64,000 nt of DNA from Schauerella aestuarii (GCF_009866805.1 NZ_SIZW01000040.1:124001-188000), one strand, 5' to 3'. Counted from the first letter of the stretch, positions 16,136-25,508 are shown. Translations and numbers: made by a program. The notes: a model not told the origin generated them from the letters alone.

Positions 16136-17146
16136 ATGCACACTGCTCAAGCGATTCAGATCGCGGCTTATGGCGATCCCGATGTCATGCATCTCGTTCG
16201 CGTCGAGGTGCCCGATCCCTCGGCGGGCGAGGTGCAAGTCGTTCAGCACGTTGCCGGCGTCAATTACCTGGACACCTATCATCGCCGGGGCGTGTTCCCA
16301 TTGCCGCGCTTGCCCGGTGTTCTGGGCGTCGAGGGCGCGGGTGTGGTCGCGGCGGTTGGGGAGGGTGTCGAGGGATTTGCGATCGGCGATCGCGTCAGTT
16401 ATGCCTGCCGCCCGATCGGCGGCTACACCACGCGGCGCAACCTGCCGGCCGCGACCCTGCTGCACTTGCCGGATGCAGTGAGTTTCGAACAGGCGGGGGC
16501 CGCGACCTTGCGCGGTCTCACGGCGCACATGGTGCTGCGGCGCGTGGCGCCGGTGGGGCCGGGCGACACGGTGCTCGTGCATGCTGCGGCAGGTGGCCTT
16601 GGATTGTTGCTGTGCCAGTGGGCCCGATTGCTGGGCGCACGCGTGATCGGCACGGTCGGCGCTCCGGACAAGGCGCAGATCGCCGCCGAGTTCGGCTGCG
16701 ATCACGTCATTCAGTATCGTGAGCACGCCTTTGTCGATGAAGTGCGCCGGCTCACCGACGGCCGCGGCGTGGACGCCGTGTATGAGGGGCTGGGCGGACA
16801 GGTATTCCACGACTCGCTGACGGTGTTGCGGCCCTTCGGACATCTGGTCAATCTGGGGCAGGTGGCAGCCGGTTTGCCTTCGGTGGCGCTCGGCGATCTG
16901 GGGCCGGCGCGGTCGTTGACGGTGTCGGTGCCCGGCGTCTTCGCCTACGTGCACGGCGGCGCCGATTTGCCGGCGGCAGCGGCGGAAGTCTTCGGGTTGA
17001 TCGGCAGCGGCGCGCTGCGCGTGCACGTGGGCGCAACCTTCGCTCTGCGCGATGCCGCCCTTGCGCACGATGCGCTTGCGTCCCGTCATACGGTGGGCGC
17101 GGTGGTGCTGTCGACCACAGATGACCGCCAAGTCGGCGAGCGGTAG
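16136..17146 (+). CDS. NADPH:quinone oxidoreductase-like medium-chain dehydrogenase
   Basis: 336-residue member of the MDR superfamily, zeta-crystallin/QOR branch without zinc ligands. Landmarks are VNYLDTYHRRG near residues 41-51, PGVLGVEGAGVV, and the NADPH-binding HAAAGGLGLLLCQWA motif. The ATG at 16136 follows the CoA ligase stop by eight bases; the longer upstream reading in this frame overlaps the ligase and is not used. It probably reduces a quinone or an alpha,beta-unsaturated carbonyl in the pathway. Confidence 0.88.
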   Translation: MHTAQAIQIAAYGDPDVMHLVRVEVPDPSAGEVQVVQHVAGVNYLDTYHRRGVFPLPRLPGVLGVEGAGVVAAVGEGVEGFAIGDRVSYACRPIGGYTTRRNLPAATLLHLPDAVSFEQAGAATLRGLTAHMVLRRVAPVGPGDTVLVHAAAGGLGLLLCQWARLLGARVIGTVGAPDKAQIAAEFGCDHVIQYREHAFVDEVRRLTDGRGVDAVYEGLGGQVFHDSLTVLRPFGHLVNLGQVAAGLPSVALGDLGPARSLTVSVPGVFAYVHGGADLPAAAAEVFGLIGSGALRVHVGATFALRDAALAHDALASRHTVGAVVLSTTDDRQVGER

Positions 17147-17160
17147 AGGAGAGCAACATC

Positions 17161-18342
17161 ATGGGCCTTTTCGACACGCCTGAATTGCGCGCCTTTCGAA
17201 GCGACGTGCGCGCCTTTATTGCGCGCGCGTTGCCGCAGGAACTACGTGCCGCCACGTGCGCCGGGCTGCATTTGTCACGCATGCAAATGGCGGCATGGCA
17301 GGGCATTCTTGGTCGCCAGGGCTGGGGCGCGCCGCACTGGCCGGCTGCACACGGGGGGCCCGGTTGGACGGCGCTGGAACGCTACGTGTTCGAAGAAGAG
17401 TGTGCCTTTGCCGATGCGCCGCCAGGCGATGTGCTGGGCTTGTATCTGGCGGGCCCGATGTTGATCGCCGCCGGCAGTGCCGCGCAATGCGCCCGTTACC
17501 TGCCGCCGATTTTGAACGGCACCGAATTCTGGTGCCAGGGCTTTTCGGAGCCCAACGCGGGCTCGGATCTGGCGTCCCTGAAAACCACGGCCCGCCGGGA
17601 CGGCGATATGTGGGTGATCGACGGCACCAAGACGTGGCTGTCCAGCGGGCATTACGCCGACATGTTGTTCCTGCTTGCGCGCACCGACCGGCAGGCCAAG
17701 CCGCAAGCGGGCTTGTCGATGTTCATCGTGCCGATGTCCACCCCCGGTTTGAAACTCGACCCCATTCTGACCATCGATGAAGGGCACAGCGTCAATGCCC
17801 TGTTTCTCGACGATGTGCGCATTCCGGCCGATCACCTGATCGGCCAGGAAAATCGGGGATGGGACTACGCAAAGGATCTGCTCGCCCGCGAACGCGTGAA
17901 CAATGCCCAGGCGCCGCGCACCAAAGCCGATATCGTGCGGCTGGACGCAATGGCCCGCACGCTGTGCGACGCTGCCGGGAAACCCCTGATCGAAGATCCC
18001 GTCGTGCGCCGGCGGCTGAGTACGCTGACGGCAGACTTTCTGGCGTTGGAGTCGGCGGTGCTGGGGGTGATCGGCCGCCAGATGCGTGGCGGAGAGCCGG
18101 GTCCCGCGGCGTCCACGCTGAAAATTCGCGGCTCCGAACTGCAGCAACGGGTGACCGAAACGGCGATCGCCTTGCTGGGCACGCGGGCGATCGTATTGAC
18201 GCCCGGCTATGGGGGCGGCCCCTGCGACGCCGCCGCCTCGGGCTGGATCGAAAGACATCTTTTCCGCCGCGTGGTCACCATTTATGCGGGTGCCAATGAA
18301 ATTCAACGCACCATCATCGCCAAGTCGATCTTGGGCATGTAG
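17161..18342 (+). CDS. Acyl-CoA dehydrogenase, first of a pair
   Basis: 393-residue FAD-dependent acyl-CoA dehydrogenase. The N-terminal, middle (FSEPNAGSDLASLKTTA, FAD-contact region around 120-140) and C-terminal domains are present. It lacks the usual RxQFGxPL segment in the C-terminal domain, which the next gene does have. This division is typical of dehydrogenases that work as alpha2beta2 heteromers, as known for several steroid side-chain enzymes. GGAG lies upstream of the ATG. The pair is separated by eight bases. Confidence 0.9.
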   Translation: MGLFDTPELRAFRSDVRAFIARALPQELRAATCAGLHLSRMQMAAWQGILGRQGWGAPHWPAAHGGPGWTALERYVFEEECAFADAPPGDVLGLYLAGPMLIAAGSAAQCARYLPPILNGTEFWCQGFSEPNAGSDLASLKTTARRDGDMWVIDGTKTWLSSGHYADMLFLLARTDRQAKPQAGLSMFIVPMSTPGLKLDPILTIDEGHSVNALFLDDVRIPADHLIGQENRGWDYAKDLLARERVNNAQAPRTKADIVRLDAMARTLCDAAGKPLIEDPVVRRRLSTLTADFLALESAVLGVIGRQMRGGEPGPAASTLKIRGSELQQRVTETAIALLGTRAIVLTPGYGGGPCDAAASGWIERHLFRRVVTIYAGANEIQRTIIAKSILGM

Positions 18343-18350
18343 GAGCCGCT

Positions 18351-19424
18351 ATGGACACGCAGGATGTTGCGATGGTGATCGAGACGGCAGAGCGCTGGTT
18401 CGGTGCGCAGGGTGCGCCGGTGAGGCCACCCTTGGCCGGCGCCGACACGCCTGCTTCTTTCGATTTGGCGGACGGTGCGGCCGATCGTCAATGGCATGCC
18501 TTCGCGGAGTTGGGATGGTTGGGGCTCTCCATCCCCGAAGCGGACGGTGGGTTCGGTGCCGACCTGATCACGGTATTGACCTTCATCCGGTTGGCGGCGC
18601 GGCACGAGTGTCAGTCGCCGCTCGACCTGCATCTCGTCCTCGCGCCGCTGCTTTTGCAGTCCATCGACGATGCTGCGAAACGTGCCGGGTTGGCGCAAGA
18701 ATTGATCGAGGGCAGTGTGCGACTGGCGATGGCGGACGGGCCGTGTGCGAGCCACACGCCCGATGTTGTGACTGCCCGGCGCTTGGCGTTCTATGGCGGC
18801 CAGCGCGCCACGCATGCCGTCCTGTGGGTGAGCGATCCGCATGCCGAGTCGGGTGCGTGGCTGCTGGATTGCCAGGCCTTGGGCGGTGGTTTGCAGCGCG
18901 CGCGTTGGCTGGACGGCCGCCCCAATGCGGTGGCGGCGCAAATCGAGGTGGCCGTTCAGGCGTTTGGCACGGCAGGCAGACTTGTGCCGGCTTATGCCTG
19001 CGTGGCGCAAATCGCCGATGCCTGCGGCACGTTCGAAGCCGCCTTCGCGCTGACGCTCGACTATCTCAAGCAGCGCGAACAGTTCGGCCGGCCGTTGGCC
19101 GCGTTGCAGGTCGTGCAGCATCGCATGGCCGATGTATTTTGCGATCTGCAGCAATTGCTGGCGTTGGTCGATCGTCTGGGCCGCGCAGACGACGCGTGGT
19201 CGGGCGTGGATCCCATCACGCTTGCCGCGGCCAAAAGTCATGTTGGACGCCGCGCGCTGCGTGGCGTGGGGCAACTGATTCAGCTGTCGGGTGGAATCGG
19301 GGTGACAGACGATTATCGCCTTGGCCGTCTATACAAGCGTTTGCATGTGGCCGCCGCGCTATTCGTTTCGTCGGAGGCGGCACTGCAATCGCTTGACGCA
19401 AAAACGGCGCTACTGCCTGCGTAG
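18351..19424 (+). CDS. Acyl-CoA dehydrogenase, second of a pair
   Basis: 357-residue partner dehydrogenase. It carries the C-terminal FAD-binding segment KQREQFGRPLAALQ and the QLSGGIGVTDDYRLGR motif at the end. Its middle domain is degenerate, with no clear TEPxxGSD loop. It therefore complements the preceding gene and I infer a heteromeric enzyme. The last codons overlap a stem-loop that serves as a terminator for the opposite strand (19400-19430). Confidence 0.87.
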   Translation: MDTQDVAMVIETAERWFGAQGAPVRPPLAGADTPASFDLADGAADRQWHAFAELGWLGLSIPEADGGFGADLITVLTFIRLAARHECQSPLDLHLVLAPLLLQSIDDAAKRAGLAQELIEGSVRLAMADGPCASHTPDVVTARRLAFYGGQRATHAVLWVSDPHAESGAWLLDCQALGGGLQRARWLDGRPNAVAAQIEVAVQAFGTAGRLVPAYACVAQIADACGTFEAAFALTLDYLKQREQFGRPLAALQVVQHRMADVFCDLQQLLALVDRLGRADDAWSGVDPITLAAAKSHVGRRALRGVGQLIQLSGGIGVTDDYRLGRLYKRLHVAAALFVSSEAALQSLDAKTALLPA

Positions 19425-19430
19425 CGCCGT
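19400..19430 (-). terminator. Intrinsic terminator for the HpaI-type aldolase gene
   Basis: A perfect 10-bp stem (ACGGCGCTAC at 19404-19413, GTAGCGCCGT at 19421-19430) with a 7-base loop. Read on the minus strand it is followed by five T, so it terminates transcription from the aldolase gene, whose stop is about 70 bases away. Its stem is embedded in the final codons of the plus-strand dehydrogenase. Confidence 0.75.
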
Positions 19431-19498
19431 GTTGGTCCTGCGCGCGTGGTGCTTCAGTACGCGATGCGCATGACATGCGGCCTCAGCGCGCGTGACGC

Positions 19499-20305
19499 CT
19501 AGTACGTGGCCGAGCTGCTCGGTACGTCGCCGCCGGTCTTGAACTTGGCGGCTACCGCTTCGGCGCCGCGTGCCAGAATCAGCATATCCATGGCAACCGC
19601 CACGAAGAGCGCACCTTTATCGAGCGCATCGCGGGCACGTACTTCGTCGGTCAGCAGGATGCCGGGCGCCTTGCCGCAATCGCGGATGCGGCGGATGGCG
19701 CTGTCGATGGCGGCACGCACATCCGGATGGCCGGTATCGCCGGGATGGCCCATGCTGGCCGAGAGATCGGCCGGGCCGATGAACACACCATCCACGCCGT
19801 CCACGTTGGCGATTTCTTCCAGACGATCGAGGGCTTCCTGCGTTTCCACCTGTACCAACAGGCACAATTCCTGTTCGCACTTTTGCGCATAGTCGGCCAC
19901 CCGGCCGAAGTTGGACGCGCGTGTCGAGCCGCCCATGCCACGAATACCGTGTGGCGCATAGCGGATTGCCGAGACGGCGGCGCGCGCTTCATCGGCGTCC
20001 TGCACGAAGGGCAGCAGGATGGTTTGCGCACCGATGTCCAGGTAGCGTTTGATCAGGACGGGATCGTTCCAGGGCGGGCGCACGATCGCCGTGGTCTTGC
20101 TGTCGCGTGCCGCCGACACGGCTTGCAACTGATGCAACATGCCGGGCACGTCGGTCGGGGTGTGTTCGGTGTCCAGCAAGATCCAGTCGTAGCCGCAGCC
20201 GGCCACGATTTCCGACACGTAGGGGTGCGGCAGCGTGGACCAGATACCGATCTGGGGTTGCTTGGCGGCAAGGGCGCGCTTGAACAGGTTGGGGGCCAAC
20301 TGCAT
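19499..20305 (-). CDS. HpcH/HpaI-family class II aldolase
   Basis: 268-residue metal-dependent pyruvate aldolase, of the type that cleaves 4-hydroxy-2-oxo acids to pyruvate plus an aldehyde. Expected catalytic residues are visible: His48 in DTEHTP, Arg76 in VRPPW, the metal ligands Glu154 (VQVETQEA) and Asp180 (GPADLSAS). The ATG at 20305 has AGGAGA upstream, and a start 42 codons further up has none. That ribosome-binding site lies in one arm of a perfect hairpin (20313-20335), which suggests translational control. It is monocistronic with its own terminator. Confidence 0.92.
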   Translation of the reverse strand: MQLAPNLFKRALAAKQPQIGIWSTLPHPYVSEIVAGCGYDWILLDTEHTPTDVPGMLHQLQAVSAARDSKTTAIVRPPWNDPVLIKRYLDIGAQTILLPFVQDADEARAAVSAIRYAPHGIRGMGGSTRASNFGRVADYAQKCEQELCLLVQVETQEALDRLEEIANVDGVDGVFIGPADLSASMGHPGDTGHPDVRAAIDSAIRRIRDCGKAPGILLTDEVRARDALDKGALFVAVAMDMLILARGAEAVAAKFKTGGDVPSSSATY

Positions 20306-20312
20306 GAAGGTG

Positions 20313-20335
20313 TCTCCTCGATGTGATCGAGGAGA
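20313..20335 (-). promoter_or_regulatory. Perfect hairpin sequestering the aldolase ribosome-binding site
   Basis: Arms TCTCCTCGAT (20313-20322) and ATCGAGGAGA (20326-20335) form a perfect 10-bp stem around three bases. In the minus-strand message the GAGGAGA that acts as Shine-Dalgarno for the aldolase is the 3' arm. The stem would hide it, and a ligand, RNA-binding protein or sRNA could open it. Alternatively the palindrome is a DNA operator. Confidence 0.5.
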
Positions 20336-20493
20336 AGCATCGCGCATCGCGAGGCCGCGGTCAAACCTGACGGCGTGCGAGGCGCGGTGATGGCTCAAGC
20401 CTGGTGTTGCTGGCGCCATCACGAGCCGCACGACGGATCGATCGCCGCGAGCCGGTGGCGCGGCGACGGTCCGTCATGGCGCCGCGTCGTCGA

Positions 20494-21282
20494 TCAGGCG
20501 GTTTCCTGCTTGACCTGATTTTCCAGGTGAACCTTCAAGTCGGGATCCAGCTTCAGTTGGCGCGCCAATTCGTCGAGATAAGCCCGTTCCATATAGCTCT
20601 CGTCGTCGACCATCAGCACGCTGGCCAGATACATCTCAGCGGCCATTTCCGGCGTGGCGGCTGCCTGCGCCACCACGGCCGGATCCAGGGGTTTGGCGAG
20701 TTCGGCTTCGAGCCACTGGCGATCGGACGCATCGCTGGCGAGCTTGCCGAGTTCGCCGTCGAGCAATTGGCGTTCTTCGGGGCCGATGTGACCGTCGGCC
20801 TTGGCGGCTGCGATCATGGCGGTCAGCACGGCGGCGCTATGGCGCTCGGCTTCCGGCGCGGGCAAGCGATCCATGGTCTGCGGTTCGCCTTGCGGGGCAT
20901 CGGCTTTCTGCTGCTGCCAGTTGCCGTAGGCGCGGTAAGCCAGCACGCCCAGCGCCGCCATGCCGCCGTAGAGTGCAACCTTGCCGCCCACCTTGCGCAC
21001 CTTCTTGTTGCCCAGCAGCAGGCCGATCGCGCCGCCGCTCAAGGCGCCGCCACCGAAACCGGACAGCATCGACGACAAGCCGCCGCCATTGCCGCTGCCG
21101 CCGCCCTTATTGCCGCCAACACTGTTGAGCAGCGAGTTCAGACCATCCGCCAATCCGCCGCCGCCCAGCCCACCAGCCTGCTGGCCCGGCGCACCCTGGC
21201 CCGGCGCGGACGATCCTGCGCCGCCTCGCATGAGGCTTTGACCTTGTTGCAGTAGTTGATCGAGCAAATTGCGTGCGCTCAA
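20494..21282 (-). CDS. DUF533 (YebE-like, TerB-fold) inner membrane protein
   Basis: 262-residue protein of the DUF533/YebE family. It has a low-complexity Gly/Ser/Gln-rich N-terminal half (about 20-85), one hydrophobic segment around 76-115 and an acidic TerB-like helical domain (HSAAVLTAMIAAAKADGHIGPEERQLL). The start is TTG with GGAGAG upstream; no better ATG exists nearby. Function is unknown; E. coli YebE is an envelope-stress gene. It is transcribed away from fabI with a 379-base gap on its 5' side. Confidence 0.82.
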   Translation of the reverse strand: MSARNLLDQLLQQGQSLMRGGAGSSAPGQGAPGQQAGGLGGGGLADGLNSLLNSVGGNKGGGSGNGGGLSSMLSGFGGGALSGGAIGLLLGNKKVRKVGGKVALYGGMAALGVLAYRAYGNWQQQKADAPQGEPQTMDRLPAPEAERHSAAVLTAMIAAAKADGHIGPEERQLLDGELGKLASDASDRQWLEAELAKPLDPAVVAQAAATPEMAAEMYLASVLMVDDESYMERAYLDELARQLKLDPDLKVHLENQVKQETA

Positions 21283-21543
21283 GGCACTCTCCAGAATTCA
21301 TAAAGGACACGATACGACCGAAAGCGCGTTGAAAGGTTCAGCGGGGTGTAAGCAATGGAAAACGAGGCTTCGCATTGTGGGGAACGCGCCCGGCTGAGCG
21401 CACAGGGCAAAGAGAACGGATTCGCTGGCGCCACGAACGGGATTGAAAGCGGCAGGTAGCATCATCAGGCCCGATCAGCCCCAGTGATCACGGCCCGTTA
21501 AAGCTTCTTGCCCTATAGCGTCGATTTTTGAGCTGGAACCGGT

Positions 21544-21613
21544 GCGTCGTCATGTAGGAGGCCCCGCGCGTCGTCATGCAAAGGGCCCGCGCGTCGATAT
21601 GAAAAAAGGCTCC
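21544..21613. repeat. Three imperfect tandem 23-24-bp units
   Basis: GCGTCGTCATG begins at 21544 and again at 21568, and the related GCGTCGATATG begins at 21591, each followed by a G/C-rich AGG..GCCC tail. The last unit runs into the fabI terminator stem. It looks like a local duplication of the terminator's downstream arm. Confidence 0.5.
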
Positions 21614-21628
21614 CGGAGGAGCCTTTCT
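21601..21628 (-). terminator. Intrinsic terminator of fabI
   Basis: Stem AAAGGCTCC (21605-21613) / GGAGCCTTT (21618-21626) with a 4-base loop. On the minus strand the stem is followed by a run of T. It lies 34 bases past the fabI stop. Confidence 0.8.
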
Positions 21629-21661
21629 GTATTGCTGCGTGCATCCAACGGAGGCGGTGAC

Positions 21662-22447
21662 TTAGCCTTCCATGCCCGGCACGACGGTGGAGAAGCCCGA
21701 GTCGACGTGGGTGATTTCGCCGGTGACGCCGGCCGCAAGGTCGGACAGCATGAAGGCGGCGACGTTGCCGACGTCTTCGATCGTCACATTGCGGCGCAGC
21801 GGTGCGTTGGCTTCGACGAACTTCAGAATCGACGAAAAGTCCTTGATGCCGGCTGCGGCCAGGGTTTTGATCGGGCCGGCCGAGATGCCGTTGGCGCGAA
21901 TGCCGCGCGGACCCAATGCCGTGGCCAGATAGCGCACGCTAGCTTCGAGCGACGCCTTGGCCAAGCCCATCGTGTTGTAGTTGGACACCACGCGCTCGGC
22001 GCCCAGGTACGTCAATGTCAGGACGGATGCCTTGCGGCCCTCCATCATCGGCAGGGCAGCCTTGGCCAACGCGGGAAAGCTGTATGCCGAGATGTCGTGC
22101 GCGATGCGGAACGCTTCGCGCGACAACCCTTCCAGGAAGTCGCCTGCGATCGCTTCGCGCGGGGCAAAGCCGATCGAGTGCACCAGGCCGTCCAGGCCGT
22201 CCCAACGTTCGGCCAGCGCGGTGAACGTGCCCTCGATCTGGGCGTCGTCGCCCACATCGCAAGGCAGGACGATGTCGCTGCCGAATTCGGTGGCGTATTC
22301 GGTAACGCGATCTTTGAAGCGGTCGCCCACGTAAGTGAAGGCGAGCTCGGCGCCTTGCTGGTGGCACGCGCGCGCGATGCCGTACGCGATGGAGCGGTTG
22401 GACAGGACGCCCGTCACGAGGATGCGTTTGCCGGCGAGAAAGCCCAT
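21662..22447 (-). CDS. fabI: Enoyl-[acyl-carrier-protein] reductase (NADH)
   Basis: Final reductive step of each fatty-acid elongation cycle, cytoplasmic. 261 residues from the ATG at 22447 (an upstream in-frame start has no supporting site). The FabI hallmarks are conserved: [14 protein letters not shown] cofactor loop, SIGFAP with Gly93, catalytic Tyr147 and Tyr157 and Lys164 in [12 protein letters not shown]. The residues that shape the triclosan pocket in E. coli (Gly93, Met at 160, Phe in GIKDF) are unchanged. It follows mltD by 40 bases on the same strand and has its own terminator. Confidence 0.96.
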   Translation of the reverse strand: MGFLAGKRILVTGVLSNRSIAYGIARACHQQGAELAFTYVGDRFKDRVTEYATEFGSDIVLPCDVGDDAQIEGTFTALAERWDGLDGLVHSIGFAPREAIAGDFLEGLSREAFRIAHDISAYSFPALAKAALPMMEGRKASVLTLTYLGAERVVSNYNTMGLAKASLEASVRYLATALGPRGIRANGISAGPIKTLAAAGIKDFSSILKFVEANAPLRRNVTIEDVGNVAAFMLSDLAAGVTGEITHVDSGFSTVVPGMEG

Positions 22448-22487
22448 GTTGTGTTTCCTTGTTCGATCTAGAAATTCGGGTGCGATA

Positions 22488-23894
22488 TTAGCCGCGTACG
22501 TTCGTGCCGGGAATACGCAATGACGAGCCAATCTTCAAATTGGCGTTTTTGCCCTTCATATTGTTCAAGGCGCGCAGCGCGTCCACGCTGGTGTTGTACT
22601 TTTGCGCGATGCCAAAGAGGGTGTCGCCATTTTTGACGCGATGGGTACGCACATTCGGCTTGTTGCGCGGATTGCGATTGGCCGGCACGGCCACCACGGC
22701 GCGCGTACGCGACGACGAGACGGCTTCCACAGCTTCGCTCGGCGTTTCGAGCGAAGCCAGCTGCACGTTGTTCTTGCCGGGCACCAGCAGCGTCTGTGCG
22801 GCAGTTGCCCGCTTCAAACCTGCAACACCGTTGACGCTGCGCAAGACCGATTCGCTGACACCGTGACGCTGCGCGATGCTGGCGAAGCTCTCGCCTTTCT
22901 GGGCGCTGTATACCTTCCAGGTGGACAGCTCGCCCTCGTAAGCGTCGATATTGGCATTGAAGCGTTCGAGGCGATCGGCGGGCAACAGCAACGCAGGCGA
23001 GTGTCCTCCGCGAATGACGGGACGGTTGAACGACGGGTTGAGCGCCTTGAATTCTTCCACCGGCATCTCAGCCAGCTTGGCCGCCAGTTCGACGTCCATG
23101 TCCTTGTTCTTGCGCACCGTAACGAAATAGGGCGTGTTGCTCACCGGCGGCAAGGTGACGGCGTATTTCTGCGGATTGGCGAGGATGTTCTTGATGGCCT
23201 GCAACTTGGGCACGTAGTTGCGGGTTTCGTCCGGCATGTTCAGAGACAGATAGTCGGTGGCGGCACCGGCACTGCTGTTCTTCTCCATGGCACGTCGCAC
23301 CGAGCCTTCGCCCCAGTTGTACGACGCCAGCGCCAGATACCAGTCCCCCTGCATATCGAACAGGTATTCGAGGTAATCGAGAGCGGCATTCGTGGATGCC
23401 ACAGGGTCGCGGCGCTCGTCGAGCCACCAGTCTTGCTTCAGGTTGTACTGCGTGCCGGTGGCCGGAACAAATTGCCACAGCCCGGCTGCACGCGCGCTGG
23501 ACAGCGCGGTGGGGTTGTAGGCGCTTTCAACGAAGGGCAGCAACGCCAATTCGGTCGGCAGACCCCGGCGGTTGATCTCTTCGATCACGTAATACAGGTA
23601 CTTGCCGGCACGCTGCGTCATCCGGTACATCGACTCAGGATGCGATGCGTAGTAGTCCGTCCACTGCTGTGTGAGCGCGGTATCCATGTTCGGGATCGCG
23701 AAGCCGCGGCGGATTCGCTCCCAGGCATCGGTGGGCGGGTGGGTGAGATCGACCGTGCGCGAGGTATCGCGAGCGATATAGCGATCGGTGTATCCGGGTT
23801 GTTTGACCAGTTTTTCGTCAGGCTTTTGGGGTACCCCCGAGCAACCGGCAAGGGCGGCAAGCAGCAGGGGAATAAAAAGTCTTAGCGCATTCAT
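22488..23894 (-). CDS. mltD: Membrane-bound lytic murein transglycosylase D (lipoprotein)
   Basis: 468-residue outer-membrane lipoprotein that cleaves peptidoglycan glycan strands. The lipobox LAGC places the lipidated Cys at 18. The SLT domain carries the catalytic Glu123 in [12 protein letters not shown] and the family's [12 protein letters not shown]. Two LysM repeats follow: [19 protein letters not shown] and [17 protein letters not shown]. The ATG at 23894 lies seven bases after the gloB stop, so gloB and mltD form an operon, as in many beta- and gammaproteobacteria. Confidence 0.94.
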   Translation of the reverse strand: MNALRLFIPLLLAALAGCSGVPQKPDEKLVKQPGYTDRYIARDTSRTVDLTHPPTDAWERIRRGFAIPNMDTALTQQWTDYYASHPESMYRMTQRAGKYLYYVIEEINRRGLPTELALLPFVESAYNPTALSSARAAGLWQFVPATGTQYNLKQDWWLDERRDPVASTNAALDYLEYLFDMQGDWYLALASYNWGEGSVRRAMEKNSSAGAATDYLSLNMPDETRNYVPKLQAIKNILANPQKYAVTLPPVSNTPYFVTVRKNKDMDVELAAKLAEMPVEEFKALNPSFNRPVIRGGHSPALLLPADRLERFNANIDAYEGELSTWKVYSAQKGESFASIAQRHGVSESVLRSVNGVAGLKRATAAQTLLVPGKNNVQLASLETPSEAVEAVSSSRTRAVVAVPANRNPRNKPNVRTHRVKNGDTLFGIAQKYNTSVDALRALNNMKGKNANLKIGSSLRIPGTNVRG

Positions 23895-23901
23895 TGAGGC
23901 G

Positions 23902-24717
23902 TCACTTGAAGTTGTTCTTCCATTCTCGCAAAGCGGCGAATACCTCGACTGGCGCGGCGAGCGGTCTTTCAGCCCACGCGGCGGCAGCTTCGGCAACAGT
24001 GGCTTGCCGGGTACGCAGGAAAGGATTCGTCTCCCGTTCGCGGCCGATGGAGGTCGGCAGTGTGGGCTCCTGGCGTGCTCGTAACGCCTGCGCATCGGCA
24101 AACGTTTTTTTCAAGGCGTGATTCGACGGTTCGACCGCCATTGCCCATCGCAAGTTGGCTAGAGTGTACTCGTGACCGCAAAAAACCAGGGTGTCGGCAG
24201 GGAGATTATTGAATTTATCAATCGAATCAAGCATTTGCGCAGGCGTTCCTTCGAAAAGCCTGCCGCATCCCGCCGCAAAAAGGGTGTCGCCCGAGAACAG
24301 CACGTGCGCGTGTCCGGCCACCTGGCCTGTGAAGGCGATGTGACCGGCGGTGTGTCCTGGCACGTCCAGCACCTGCATCGTGAGACCCACGTCGGCGATC
24401 TCGACGCGATCGCCTTCCTTCAGGGGCACGTCGCAACAGGGGAGCCGCTCCGAGGCCGGGCCATATACCGTCGCCCCGGTGGCCTGCGACAATTCGAGCG
24501 CACCCCCCACATGATCGTTATGGTGATGGGTAAGTAGAATGGCGAGCAGACGCAACCCGGTCGACTTCAAATAGGCTGATACCGGTGCTGCTTCACCCGG
24601 ATCTACGACAACGGCGCAGTCGCCTGCGCGGATGAGCCAGATATAGTTATCGGAAAATGCCGGAATCGGCACGATGTGGGCGGCGTGGGCGCTATCCGCA
24701 TTCGGCACAGGCTTCAT
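23902..24717 (-). CDS. gloB: Hydroxyacylglutathione hydrolase (glyoxalase II)
   Basis: Metallo-beta-lactamase-fold enzyme of 271 residues that hydrolyses S-D-lactoylglutathione in methylglyoxal detoxification. The metal-binding THHHNDHVGG (63-72), VPGHTAGH, SGDTLFAAGCGRLF and CGHEYT motifs are all intact, and the C-terminal HAGH domain is present (ETNPFLR). It starts only 17 bases from the divergent methyltransferase gene, so their promoters must overlap coding sequence. Confidence 0.95.
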   Translation of the reverse strand: MKPVPNADSAHAAHIVPIPAFSDNYIWLIRAGDCAVVVDPGEAAPVSAYLKSTGLRLLAILLTHHHNDHVGGALELSQATGATVYGPASERLPCCDVPLKEGDRVEIADVGLTMQVLDVPGHTAGHIAFTGQVAGHAHVLFSGDTLFAAGCGRLFEGTPAQMLDSIDKFNNLPADTLVFCGHEYTLANLRWAMAVEPSNHALKKTFADAQALRARQEPTLPTSIGRERETNPFLRTRQATVAEAAAAWAERPLAAPVEVFAALREWKNNFK

Positions 24718-24734
24718 AGAGAGGGATCCATTGC

Positions 24735-25508
24735 GTGGCTGAAGAGACGTCGCCTATTGTAGAACTGGCCGAATGGCTGACCACGCCCCCCGGGCAGTAC
24801 GTGCTCGCCTGGGAGCGGGCGCAGTTCGATTGCGCTGTGGCGGATGTGTTCGGCTTTCATGCCGTTCAGGTCGGCCTGGCCGAGATCGATCTGCTGCGCA
24901 ATAACCGCATGCCGTTCAAGGCCTATGTGGGCGAAGTCATGCCCACGAAGGCCGTGGCGGCAACCTGGCAAGGATGCGCAGTCGCCTCCCCCGAAGCGCT
25001 GCCGCTCGCCGCGCAGAGCGTAGACCTGCTGATCCTGCCGCATGTGTTCGAATGCACCGATGAGCCGCATCTCGTGCTGCGTGAAGTCGAACGCGTGCTG
25101 ATGCCCGAAGGGCGCGTGATCATTTCGGGTTTCAATCCCTGGAGCCTGTGGGGTGCGCGCAACCAGATTCCCGGGATTGATCCGTTCTTGCCGCATCCCC
25201 CGTCGGCGCAGGTGTCGCTGCCGCGCTTGAAGGACTGGCTCAAGCTGCTGTCTTTCGAGGTGGATCGGGGGAAGTTCGGGTGCTATGCGCCCGCCTGCGA
25301 AAGCGAGGTGTGGCTGAATCGCTGGCATTTCATGGAAGGGTTGGGGCAGCGCTGGTGGGGGCTGGCGGGCTCGGTGTACGTGGTGTCGGCCGTCAAGCGC
25401 GTGAGCGGCATGAAAATCATCGGTCCGGCGTGGAAGAAGCCGCGTCAGAGCGCCCGTGCGGCGACCGCCGTTGCGCAGGCCCGGGCCGCGCGCAAGAATG
25501 CGCTTTAA
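24735..25508 (+). CDS. SAM-dependent methyltransferase, YafS-like
   Basis: 257-residue class I methyltransferase-like protein, homologous in position to E. coli yafS (gloB-yafS-rnhA-dnaQ). The Methyltransf_11 core is visible at [18 protein letters not shown] and [21 protein letters not shown]; the glycine-rich SAM loop is poorly conserved. The start is GTG with GAGGGA upstream. The C terminus is basic. Substrate unknown. The RNase HI gene follows, with a possible alternative start overlapping its stop. Confidence 0.85.
   Translation: MAEETSPIVELAEWLTTPPGQYVLAWERAQFDCAVADVFGFHAVQVGLAEIDLLRNNRMPFKAYVGEVMPTKAVAATWQGCAVASPEALPLAAQSVDLLILPHVFECTDEPHLVLREVERVLMPEGRVIISGFNPWSLWGARNQIPGIDPFLPHPPSAQVSLPRLKDWLKLLSFEVDRGKFGCYAPACESEVWLNRWHFMEGLGQRWWGLAGSVYVVSAVKRVSGMKIIGPAWKKPRQSARAATAVAQARAARKNAL

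Larger units (their letters stand above)
21283..21661. other. 379-base intergenic region upstream of the DUF533 gene and downstream of fabI
   Basis: Contains the promoter region of the DUF533 gene (not resolved to a convincing -35/-10), three imperfect tandem 23-24-bp units at 21544-21601 and the fabI terminator. I see no reading frame with start and ribosome-binding site. Confidence 0.6.

Noticed and set aside
21283-21420. Sigma-E-like promoter (GAACCT with a TCGTA-like -10) for the DUF533 gene
   Set aside because: The -10 match is weak and no start site supports it.
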